From positions 1-7,116 of the forward strand of contig JAABSS010000019.1 of NCBI GenBank assembly GCA_011390235.1: 7,116 bases of DNA, written 5' to 3'. The translations under genes were made by a program, and so were the position numbers. Every line of letters starts with the position of its first letter. Position 1 is the first letter of the stretch. This DNA is from Desulfotignum sp. Lineage in GTDB: Bacteria; Desulfobacterota; Desulfobacteria; Desulfobacterales; Desulfobacteraceae. Positions 1 through 6,322 of this stretch are shown piece after piece. Below the pieces are notes generated by a model, which saw nothing but the letters and a program-made list of their open reading frames with translations, made no database searches and was not told the DNA's origin.

Positions 1-508
1 TATAGTATTTGCCGCCGTCTGCCACGTATTTTCCGTCTCCCAGGGGGGTCAGTGCCATGTCCGAGGCGTAAAGATCTGCACCGTGGTCTTTTTCAGACAG
101 GCCAAAGGCAAAAATATGGCCATCTTTTAGAAGCTGTGCGGTTTTTTTCTTGATACCCTCGTTGTCCGCCATCCAGATGGGACCCAGTCCCAGGATGGAT
201 ACCTGCCAGGTATACCAGTGGGCAAGGTTGTAGAACCCCAGTATTTCATTGAAATCACAGATGCGCCGTGTGTCCCACCGGGCGTTGTCATTGTCTATGG
301 CATATTTTTCCGGGGTGAGCAGGGTGGCAAAAATCTGGTTTTCCTTTAAAAAATCCAGAAAATCCTGGTACCATACCCGCTGGTGAAAATCTTCTTTTAA
401 TCTTTTTTTGCCCCGGTTCTCAAAAAAAGCTATGGTTTTTTCCATGATCTGCCTGGATGCCGGATCCAGATGGTCGTAGGAGGCGGTTTTGGGATTGAAT
501 AAAATCAT
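1..508 (-). CDS. Acyl-CoA dehydrogenase family protein, N-terminal part (cut by left edge)
   Basis: The minus-strand frame starts at ATG 508 and stays open to the window edge, giving 169 N-terminal residues. Members of this family are FAD flavoenzymes that oxidise acyl-CoA thioesters to 2,3-enoyl-CoA and pass electrons to electron-transfer flavoprotein. The recognisable part is residues 133-150, FAFGLSEKDHGADLYASD, which aligns with acyl-CoA dehydrogenase signature 1 (flavin-contacting loop). Two positions differ from the usual pattern: His142 where a small residue is expected, and Ala144 where Ser/Thr is expected. The stretch before it (helical, with GLGPIWMADNEGIKKK at 107-122) fits the N-terminal alpha domain. 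The catalytic Glu and the C-terminal domain lie outside the window, so substrate range cannot be judged. The start is supported by AAGGAA 7 nt upstream (516-521). The gene begins 13 nt after the EamA gene stop, so the two are probably co-transcribed. Confidence 0.85.
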   Translation of the reverse strand, partial: MILFNPKTASYDHLDPASRQIMEKTIAFFENRGKKRLKEDFHQRVWYQDFLDFLKENQIFATLLTPEKYAIDNDNARWDTRRICDFNEILGFYNLAHWYTWQVSILGLGPIWMADNEGIKKKTAQLLKDGHIFAFGLSEKDHGADLYASDMALTPLGDGKYVADGGKYY

Positions 509-521
509 ACTGTGGTTCCTT

Positions 522-1406
522 TTATTTTGTTTTTACCCGTCCCAGCCGGTGCATGGCCAGGCCGGAGCCCACAATGAGCAGGCCCCCGGCAACCAGATGC
601 CAGGAGACCGGTTCCATGAGAAAGACAATGCCCACCACCGCTGTAAACAGGGTTTCACTGGACATGTAGGCGGCCCCTTCAAAGCCCCTGCAGAAGAAAA
701 ATCCCTGGTTCATGAGCAGCTGGGCTGCCACGGACACGGCAATGATCCCTGCGGTCATGGCCCATTCAACAGCGGATGCAGGAACAATCGGGTGGAACAG
801 GCAATAGGGAAGGGTGGCCAAAGTGCCCATGGTACAGAAATAAAAATAGATGATCACCGGGCCGTTGTGCTCCCGCAGAGACCGGATAATGGTGACCGTG
901 AATCCGGCCAGCAGGGCCCCGATAATGGCCATGGCCTGGCCCAGGGCATTGGTGGAAAGCCGGAAATCAAACAGAATGGCTACGCCTGCCAGGAGCACGG
1001 CAATGCATGCTATCTGCAGGCGGTTCACCTGTTCTTTGTATATGATGAACCCGAACAGGGCGGCAAAGGCAGGATAGGAATAAAACAGTACCACTGCCGT
1101 GGACATGGGCAGGGTGCGCAGGGCAGACACCACAAAAAAAAAGGCCAGAGATCCGGCACAGCCCCTGAGTATCAGCAGCGGTATTTTGTGTCCTTTAAAG
1201 GGATTTTTTCTGCGGCTGAACACGGTTGTCAGTACCAGCATCCCGCCAAAGCAGCGGATAAATCCCAGGTGCCAGACCGTGTAATGGTCCGGCATCAGTT
1301 TGACCAAGGTGGACATGAGGGTAAAAAAAAGGGCGGCAGACAGCATGAACAAAGGTCCTGCCATCCGGGCATCCATGAGAACGGTTCGGGTTGTGGATGG
1401 TTGCAT
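522..1406 (-). CDS. EamA/DMT superfamily transporter (10 TM)
   Basis: This 294-residue integral membrane protein has the drug/metabolite transporter layout of two tandem EamA repeats, about residues 16-147 and 156-287, each with about five hydrophobic helices. Typical features are a short cytoplasmic N-terminus, the FIRCFGGMLVL segment (49-59), LRGCAGSLAFF (80-90), the STAVVLFYSYPAFAALFG stretch (102-119) and a basic C-terminal tail (HRLGRVKTK). Family members export or import small metabolites such as amino acids or nucleotide-related compounds; the substrate cannot be read from sequence. The frame is open back to an ATG at 1463, but I chose ATG 1406. It has AAGGA 9 nt upstream, whereas 1463 has no ribosome binding site and falls between the -35 and -10 boxes of the probable promoter. 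The gene leads an operon with the acyl-CoA dehydrogenase 13 nt downstream. Codons near residues 89-91 contain a T9 run. Confidence 0.9.
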   Translation of the reverse strand: MQPSTTRTVLMDARMAGPLFMLSAALFFTLMSTLVKLMPDHYTVWHLGFIRCFGGMLVLTTVFSRRKNPFKGHKIPLLILRGCAGSLAFFFVVSALRTLPMSTAVVLFYSYPAFAALFGFIIYKEQVNRLQIACIAVLLAGVAILFDFRLSTNALGQAMAIIGALLAGFTVTIIRSLREHNGPVIIYFYFCTMGTLATLPYCLFHPIVPASAVEWAMTAGIIAVSVAAQLLMNQGFFFCRGFEGAAYMSSETLFTAVVGIVFLMEPVSWHLVAGGLLIVGSGLAMHRLGRVKTK

Positions 1407-1415
1407 ATGTGAGGG

Positions 1416-1420
1416 TCCTT
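1416..1420 (-). promoter_or_regulatory. Ribosome binding site that sets the EamA start
   Basis: AAGGA on the minus strand lies 9 nt before ATG 1406. The longer alternative start at 1463 has nothing similar upstream, so this site favours a 294-residue over a 313-residue product. Confidence 0.7.
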
Positions 1421-1447
1421 GACATTCATGGTTCCGGCCAATTGTGT

Positions 1448-1476
1448 AAAATAGACCCGGCATCCATATCTGTCAA
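1448..1476 (-). promoter_or_regulatory. Sigma-70-type promoter for the EamA / acyl-CoA dehydrogenase operon
   Basis: On the minus strand there is a perfect -35 box TTGACA (1476-1471), a 17-nt spacer and TATTTT (1453-1448) as -10. Transcription would start near 1441, leaving a leader of about 35 nt with the AAGGA site before ATG 1406. The position downstream of the HDOD stop (1543) and upstream of the transporter makes sense as the operon promoter. No experimental evidence is available here; the call rests on box match and spacing. Confidence 0.65.
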
Positions 1477-1482
1477 ACAGAT
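1468..1482. promoter_or_regulatory. Perfect 6-bp inverted repeat overlapping the -35 box (possible operator)
   Basis: ATCTGT-CAA-ACAGAT is a perfect dyad with 6-bp arms and a 3-nt centre. It covers the whole -35 hexamer of the promoter at 1448-1476, where a bound repressor would block RNA polymerase. No regulator gene for it is visible in the window. A short dyad can arise by chance, so this is a candidate only. Confidence 0.35.
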
Positions 1483-1542
1483 TTTAGCACGGTATCAAAA
1501 ATGGAATGTATGGAACAGGCCTTTGGGCAAGCCCGGGATATG

Positions 1543-2427
1543 TTAACTTGCGGGATCAGAGATATTGTAATGGGCGCTGACCCTCTTGAATGAATCTTCA
1601 ACCTTGAGTTCAAGCTGCGCCAGTTTTATTTCTGAAAATCCAAAAAAATTTGCTTCAGCTGTTATAGAACTATCTGGCAGAGTGCTGGCTGGGTTGGTCT
1701 TGCTGTTACTGGCTTTTACCTTATTACAGGTCTTGTTCACCAGTCGTAAAATTATTAAGGGTATGTTCGAGGGGTCTATTTTTTTGTCATGATGTTCTTT
1801 TGTCACCTGGCAATACTGTGAAGGGATATTCCAGTTTTTTAACAGTTTGTACCCCTGTTCAGCATGCTGGGTTTTAATGATTTCATTGATGACAGATTTT
1901 GACGGTATGAACGCAATTTCTTTTGAAAGCTTGATTTTTTCAATCACCGTGATGAGAAAAAGCTTGCCGATATCATGCATCAGGGATGCAAAAAACACTT
2001 CCTGTGTGGATTCCTCAAATCCTGCTTCCTTTGCAACCCACTGGCTCACCAGGGCACAGACAAGAGCATGCTGCCAAAGGGTATTGCGGTAATTTTTGAT
2101 AAAAACATCTTGGGTCGCGTACATTTTTCTCTGGCTCAGAATCATGACCATTTTTGTGATCTCATTCAAACCCATCCGGACAATGGCCTCCCTTACATTC
2201 ATTACCTTTGAAAGCCCCCGGAAGAAGGAGGAATTTGCAATTTTCAGAATCTGGCTTGACATGGCAGGATCTACAATAATCAGTTTTTCTATTCTGGAAA
2301 TAGAAACATCTGATTTTTGAATTTCCTGCTGGATTCTCAGCGCTGTTTTATCAAACGGGGGAAGTGTAACCCTGTCGGATTCAATAAAGTCCTCAATGAT
2401 TTCCAGAAATGATCTCTCCCTGTGCAA
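1543..2427 (-). CDS. HDOD-domain signalling protein
   Basis: This 294-residue (from the TTG start) soluble protein is dominated by an HDOD domain, a degenerate relative of HD/HD-GYP phosphohydrolases found in bacterial signalling proteins. The domain begins near residue 22 with LPPFDKTALRIQQEI and includes VDPAMSSQILKIANSSFF (53-70), typical of the family. The HD-like core keeps His120, His151-Asp152 (SLMHDIGKLFL), His188 and His212-His213 (KEHH). The position where HD-GYP enzymes carry a late metal-binding Asp appears to be Asn231, so catalysis is doubtful and a binding or scaffold role more likely. A C-terminal tail of about 70 residues has no recognised domain. An upstream ATG-type start at 2493 would overlap the ATPase gene by 64 nt. 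I prefer TTG 2427, 2 nt past the ATPase stop, because GGAGGA lies 5 nt before it. This implies translational coupling to the ATPase. Confidence 0.88.
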   Translation of the reverse strand: MHRERSFLEIIEDFIESDRVTLPPFDKTALRIQQEIQKSDVSISRIEKLIIVDPAMSSQILKIANSSFFRGLSKVMNVREAIVRMGLNEITKMVMILSQRKMYATQDVFIKNYRNTLWQHALVCALVSQWVAKEAGFEESTQEVFFASLMHDIGKLFLITVIEKIKLSKEIAFIPSKSVINEIIKTQHAEQGYKLLKNWNIPSQYCQVTKEHHDKKIDPSNIPLIILRLVNKTCNKVKASNSKTNPASTLPDSSITAEANFFGFSEIKLAQLELKVEDSFKRVSAHYNISDPAS

Positions 2428-2429
2428 AA

Positions 2430-4325
2430 TTATCCTCCAAGCAGTCGTTTTATTTCGGCAAGGGGCCGGGGGGGGACAAGTCTCGGCAGGCACCGTAAAA
2501 CTTCTTCAATGGTTGTGATTCCTTTGGCTGCTTTGTATATCCCATTTTCAAAAAGGGTTACCAGGCCCGCGCTCTGGATACTGATTTCCCGCAATTCATG
2601 GCTGGTACTGTTTTTTAGAACCGCATCTCTGACATGTTCATCCGGCAGGAGCATTTCATGGACGGCTATTCTACCGACATACCCGGTGTTTCTGCAGTGT
2701 CCGCATCCTTCTCCCCTGTGGAAGGATCCGCCGGAGAGTTCTTCACCCTGGTATCCCAGAAGTTTTATTTCACCCGCCCCCGGCATGTGTTTCTTTTTAC
2801 AATTGGGGCAGATTCTGCGCAACAGCCGCTGGGCCAGCACACAATTGATGGTTGAAGAGATTAAAAATGGTTCTATTTTCATGTTAACCAATCTTATCAG
2901 CGCTCCGATACTGTCTTCCGTGTGAAAGGTTGACAATACCTGATGTCCTGTCAGGGCAGCCTGGACTGCAACATCAGCGGAAAAGAAGTCCCTGATTTCA
3001 CCAATGACGATAATATCAGGATCCTGCCGGACAATATGGCGAAGGGTTTCCTCAAAAGTAAGGTTGAGTTTTTCATTGATGGAGCACTGGCCGATCCCGT
3101 CAATGACATATTCAACCGGATCCTCTACTGTTATGATGCTGTTGAGCGGTGTGTTGAGATATCCGATGCACGAGTAAACCGTTGATGTCTTTCCTGATCC
3201 TGTCGGCCCCGTGACAATGGTCACACCACTTGGCGCCATGAGCGCACGTTCGATAAAATTTTCCTGCATTCTCGGGGGCATGCCGAGTTCTTCCACTGTC
3301 AAAAGTGTGTCCATTTTATTGATGATTCTGAATACAATTTTTTCACCATGGACCGTAATATAGGTGGAGACCCGCAAATCAACCTTGTATTCATTGAACT
3401 GGAAATCAATACGCCCTCCCTGGTGACGTCTTTTCTCAGTGATATCCAGTCCTGTCAGTATTTTGATGCGGCTGGCAATATGTGGCATGATATCTTTTGA
3501 GTAATCCTTGATATGGTGCATGATGCCGTCGATTCTGAATCTCACCCTGAACCTGTCGTGCATCGGTTCAATGTGGATATCACTGGCTTTTGCCCGGATA
3601 CCGTTTATAATAATGGTATTGACAATACCCACAATGGATTCATCATCCATGGTCAACGGTTTTTTGTCCTTGTTCTGTTCCCGGATCATTTTCTGGATGG
3701 CAAAGTCGATGGAGTCCCGTTTTGTTATGGCAATTTCGATCTCTTTTTTAAAAATTGCCTGAACCGATTCCACAGTGGGTTTGTGAAGGGGGTCTGAAAA
3801 TGCAACCAGGATTTTGTCTTCCTGCATTTTGATGGGAATGAACCTGTTTTGCATATAAAGTTTAAAAGGGACCTTCTGGAAAAGATCATGATCAAGTTCT
3901 ATGAATTCCGGTTCTACAAAAGGAAACCCCAGCTGCAGGGAAAGCATTTCTATAACGGTTTTTTCATCAATGACCCGGCTATCTATAAGAATATCTCCGA
4001 TTTTTCTTTTGTTTTTTTCTTCATGCTGGACTTTCAAAGCGTTGTCCAGGTCTTTTCTGGAAACATACCCGAGTTCCACAAGCAGTGTACCAACTTTGAG
4101 ATTGTCCCTGTTCGCTTTAATGGCCAGGGTGATTTTTTCATCATTTACATAATCAAGCTCTTTGAGAACCTCCAGAAGGGGTCTGGGGGGTTGAAGCCGT
4201 TTCTGAATACGCCTGGCATAATTAATGTTTTCATTTGTAATATAGTTTTCTTTTAAAAGGTAAAAAATTACTTTTCCAAGTTTTTCAGAAATTGAATTTT
4301 CAGTTGTTTTTGTGTCTGGCACCAT
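2430..4325 (-). CDS. GspE/PilB-family secretion or type IV pilus assembly ATPase with doubled MshEN-type N-terminus
   Basis: This is a 631-residue cytoplasmic hexameric-type ATPase of the type II secretion / type IV pilus family, which powers pilin polymerisation. From the N-terminus there are two MshEN-like modules (about 18-72 and 77-131); the second fits the c-di-GMP-binding consensus well (KVGTLLVELGYV ending in Q100; KIGDILI ending in Q131). The N2 domain follows at about 225-355, then the RecA-like core: Walker A GPTGSGKT (373-380), Asp box ITVEDPVE (398-405), Walker B DPDIIVIGEIRD (435-446, Glu443) and His box TGHQVLSTFHTEDS (His461, His468). Four cysteines (506, 509, 541, 544) form the CxxC pair typical of GspE/PilB zinc sites. 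The catalytic motifs are intact. The frame opens at TTG 4361, with ATGs at 4340 and 4325. I chose 4325 because AGAAG lies 5 nt upstream, but this start is the least certain of the set. Pilus versus secretion cannot be decided without neighbouring genes. Confidence 0.93.
   Translation of the reverse strand: MVPDTKTTENSISEKLGKVIFYLLKENYITNENINYARRIQKRLQPPRPLLEVLKELDYVNDEKITLAIKANRDNLKVGTLLVELGYVSRKDLDNALKVQHEEKNKRKIGDILIDSRVIDEKTVIEMLSLQLGFPFVEPEFIELDHDLFQKVPFKLYMQNRFIPIKMQEDKILVAFSDPLHKPTVESVQAIFKKEIEIAITKRDSIDFAIQKMIREQNKDKKPLTMDDESIVGIVNTIIINGIRAKASDIHIEPMHDRFRVRFRIDGIMHHIKDYSKDIMPHIASRIKILTGLDITEKRRHQGGRIDFQFNEYKVDLRVSTYITVHGEKIVFRIINKMDTLLTVEELGMPPRMQENFIERALMAPSGVTIVTGPTGSGKTSTVYSCIGYLNTPLNSIITVEDPVEYVIDGIGQCSINEKLNLTFEETLRHIVRQDPDIIVIGEIRDFFSADVAVQAALTGHQVLSTFHTEDSIGALIRLVNMKIEPFLISSTINCVLAQRLLRRICPNCKKKHMPGAGEIKLLGYQGEELSGGSFHRGEGCGHCRNTGYVGRIAVHEMLLPDEHVRDAVLKNSTSHELREISIQSAGLVTLFENGIYKAAKGITTIEEVLRCLPRLVPPRPLAEIKRLLGG
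2433..2438 (-). promoter_or_regulatory. Ribosome binding site inside the ATPase 3' end, serving the HDOD gene
   Basis: GGAGGA on the minus strand is formed by the last two glycine codons of the ATPase gene. It is followed by TAATT and then TTG at 2427-2425. The strong match and 5-nt spacing make TTG the best HDOD start and suggest that ribosomes finishing the ATPase re-initiate here. Confidence 0.7.
2468..2475 (-). other. C8 homopolymer in slippery phase at the ATPase 3' end
   Basis: In the minus-strand ATPase frame the codons read GTC CCC CCC CGG, so C CCC CCC sits exactly in the X XXX XXX phase required for -1 ribosomal slippage. The -1 frame has no stop from here through the HDOD gene (P-A-P-C-R-N-K-T-T-A-W-R then HDOD), so slippage, or gain of one C, would give an ATPase-HDOD fusion. 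The +1 frame meets TAA within a few codons. What is seen is the run and the open frame; any actual slippage is inference. Confidence 0.4.
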
Positions 4326-4383
4326 AATAGCTTCTTCCATCCGGATTAGAGATATCGCCAAAGAAACCCAAAGAATTCTCCGT

Positions 4384-4413
4384 TATATACTTTGGTGTGG
4401 ATCACTGTGTCAA
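4384..4413 (-). promoter_or_regulatory. Sigma-70-type promoter for the ATPase-HDOD operon
   Basis: On the minus strand, TTGACA (4413-4408) is followed by an 18-nt spacer and TATATA (4389-4384). A start near 4377 would leave a leader of about 50 nt before ATG 4325. It would also leave the TTG at 4361 only about 16 nt into the transcript, which speaks against that longer start. The region just upstream is AT-rich, with A8 and T6 tracts at 4447-4462 on the plus strand. Confidence 0.6.
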
Positions 4414-4555
4414 GAAAAAGCCTGTATCTGCATGACAAAAGGAGACAAAAAAAACATTTTTTAAACAGGTCCGGACATATCTGAAGATCTGCAATATATC
4501 CTTGCCTTGACAGTGATGGATTGTTACCATTGCGGCATACCCTTTATTCACAATG

Positions 4556-4562
4556 AAAAGGA
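4556..4562 (+). promoter_or_regulatory. Ribosome binding site that sets the cyclase start
   Basis: AAAAGGA lies 5 nt before ATG 4568. The earlier ATG at 4553 has no Shine-Dalgarno sequence (TTTATTCACA precedes it) and itself overlaps this site, so the cyclase most likely starts at 4568. Confidence 0.65.
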
Positions 4563-4567
4563 CAGAC

Positions 4568-6322
4568 ATGCACCTATCCCGCATCAGGTTCAGGACATTG
4601 CAGGCAAGACTGCTTTTGCTTTTGTTGATTCCCGTGGTGGTGATTCTCCTGCTGGGAGGGGTGGCAAGTTTCTGGTATGCCAGGGGCATCATGCTGGACC
4701 AGTGGAATGAATCCGCCGTGGTAAAGCTTCAGCGGGCTGCCCATTATATTGAAATGCGGCTGCTCAAACCGGTGGATCTGCTCAATGCCCTGTTCCAGGC
4801 ATCCGACCGCAATGCCGCCATTATTTCCCCGGAACAGGTGACCGGTTTTCTGCAGTTCATGGAGGGCGTGGTGTCTGTAGAATATGAACCGCTCCGGTCA
4901 CCACAATCCACCAGGGAAAGGGGAATGCCGGGTATGGGGTATATGGACCGGATGAATGCTGATATGCAGTCGGGCATGCGGTTTTTCCGGTCCAAAATCG
5001 CCAGTGTGTCCGGGCCCCGGTACCAGGCAGGCAAAGACGGCCAGACCGTGACCATGCGCATCACCCTGTCCGGACCTTCACAAGAGATTCTGGGGCATCT
5101 TGCCATCCGCATGCAGTTTGATTATCTGCTCAAGGATATCCTTGCACTGGGATGGTGGCAGAGTGACATGGCCTGTATTGTGGATGAAACCGGCACCTAT
5201 ATGGCCCACACCAACATGACCATGACAGACCGCCGGTCTCTTGGCGGATCTGACGATCCCCTGGAGCAGGCAATTTTGAAAAAAATGGATTCCCAATCTT
5301 TTGGAACAGTAACGTCACAAGGCCATCCCCCTGATCTGGTGGCAGGTTTCTACAAGCTTGATCAGGTACCCTGGACCATTATCATGTTTGCAGACGGCCA
5401 AACAATTTTAGGCCCCATTGTGACCTACAGAAATGTCCTTGCTTTCGGCATTTTTGTGCTGGCAGTCCTGGTCCTGATACTGATCCGGTTTCACATGTGC
5501 CGGATGGTAGGCCAGATCCAGCAGCTGTCCACCAAAGCGGAAGAGGTGGCAGACGGTGATTACGGAGAACCCGTACCCGTGGAAAGCCGCGATGAAATCG
5601 GGCAGCTGGTGGAAAGTTTCAATGACATGGTCAAGGGACTGGAGGAACGCGATCATATCCGCAACAGCTTTGGCCGGTATGTGGACCCGGATTTTGCAAG
5701 AACCCTGATGAAGCATCCGGAAGCGGGCCAGCTTGGGGGCAGCCGGCGGGAAGCGGTGATGCTCATGTCAGACATCAGGGGGTTTACCAGCCTGTCTGAA
5801 AACCTGGGTCCTGAGTTGATTGTTGCCATTTTGAACCGGTATTTTTCTCATATGATTGAGATCATCCAGGGCCACCACGGCATTATTGTGGATTTTTACG
5901 GAGATGCCATTCTGGTGTTTTTTGACCCCCTTGATGAACCGCTTCAGGATACTGCCTGGCGGGCGGTCCGGTGTGCGTTTGCCATGCAGGAAAAAATGCC
6001 CGGGGTAAACCGGGAATTAACGGAGCAAGACCTGCCGGATCTTGCCATGGGCATCGGCATTCATTCCGGCCAGGTGGTGGTGGGAAATATCGGATCCCGC
6101 ACCCGTACCAAATACGGGGTAGTGGGCCCGGCTGTGAATGTTACCAGCCGGATCCAGGCCAGGGCAGAAAAAGGACAGATCATTGCCTCCGAAGCTGTGC
6201 TGGAAAAAGTGAAACTCCGGGTTTCGGTGATTGAGTCTGCTGAGGTTGATCTAAAGGGCGTGGACCAGCCCATGACCCTGTATGTGATCAAACCAGGGGA
6301 TAAAACCCTGCCAGCAGGTTAG
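4568..6322 (+). CDS. Membrane-bound class III nucleotide cyclase with Cache-like sensor and HAMP domain
   Basis: This is a 584-residue sensor cyclase. A basic N-terminus (HLSRIRFR) precedes TM1 at about 14-38. A periplasmic region of about 245 residues follows, whose distal part looks like a Cache sensor (IVDETGTYMAHTNMTM at 204-219; PWTIIMFADGQTIL at 268-281). TM2 is at about 290-306, then HAMP at about 307-360 (SRDEIGQLVESFNDMV). The short coupling segment NSFGRYVDPDFARTLM (366-381) is typical before class III cyclase domains. The cyclase domain at about 395-560 keeps both metal-binding aspartates (Asp402 in SDIRGFT, Asp446 in FYGDAI) and the transition-state Asn524 and Arg528 (VNVTSR), so it should be active. 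The positions that read the purine base are Asp442 and Gly517, unlike the Lys/Asp of adenylyl cyclases, so whether it makes cAMP or cGMP is open. It is divergent from the ATPase gene. Start 4553 is possible but lacks a ribosome binding site. Confidence 0.92.
   Translation: MHLSRIRFRTLQARLLLLLLIPVVVILLLGGVASFWYARGIMLDQWNESAVVKLQRAAHYIEMRLLKPVDLLNALFQASDRNAAIISPEQVTGFLQFMEGVVSVEYEPLRSPQSTRERGMPGMGYMDRMNADMQSGMRFFRSKIASVSGPRYQAGKDGQTVTMRITLSGPSQEILGHLAIRMQFDYLLKDILALGWWQSDMACIVDETGTYMAHTNMTMTDRRSLGGSDDPLEQAILKKMDSQSFGTVTSQGHPPDLVAGFYKLDQVPWTIIMFADGQTILGPIVTYRNVLAFGIFVLAVLVLILIRFHMCRMVGQIQQLSTKAEEVADGDYGEPVPVESRDEIGQLVESFNDMVKGLEERDHIRNSFGRYVDPDFARTLMKHPEAGQLGGSRREAVMLMSDIRGFTSLSENLGPELIVAILNRYFSHMIEIIQGHHGIIVDFYGDAILVFFDPLDEPLQDTAWRAVRCAFAMQEKMPGVNRELTEQDLPDLAMGIGIHSGQVVVGNIGSRTRTKYGVVGPAVNVTSRIQARAEKGQIIASEAVLEKVKLRVSVIESAEVDLKGVDQPMTLYVIKPGDKTLPAG

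Noticed and set aside
489..1412. Open frame of 307 codons on the plus strand opposite the EamA gene
   Set aside because: The translation is rich in Gly, His and Gln, has no domain character and is the antisense reading of a well-supported membrane protein. It has no separate promoter or ribosome binding site that I can see.
1525..1534. GGGC/GCCC dyad just downstream of the HDOD stop as a terminator
   Set aside because: The loop would be only 2 nt (or a 3-bp stem with a 4-nt loop) and no T-run follows on the minus strand.
2422..2925. Open frame of 167 codons on the plus strand opposite the ATPase 3' end
   Set aside because: It is antisense to the Walker B, His box and cysteine region, whose protein motifs are unmistakable on the minus strand; a shadow frame.
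3849..4256. Open frame of 135 codons on the plus strand opposite the ATPase 5' end
   Set aside because: It is Phe/Lys-rich antisense of the MshEN-like region with no recognisable domain.
4513..4533. Possible sigma-54 -24/-12 promoter (GG...GC) before the cyclase
   Set aside because: The distance between the GG and GC elements is 12 nt instead of the required 10, and flanking bases do not match.
4507..4549. Plus-strand TTGACA at 4507-4512 as a promoter for the cyclase
   Set aside because: At 16-18 nt spacing the -10 would be a GC-containing hexamer (such as TTGCGG), and the next AT-rich hexamer is far too distant. The cyclase promoter remains unidentified; TATATC at 4495-4500 with CGGACA at 4472-4477 is only a weak alternative.
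4402..4692. Minus-strand frame of 96 codons across the divergent intergenic region and cyclase start
   Set aside because: It overlaps both the cyclase 5' end and the ATPase promoter, and has no family features.
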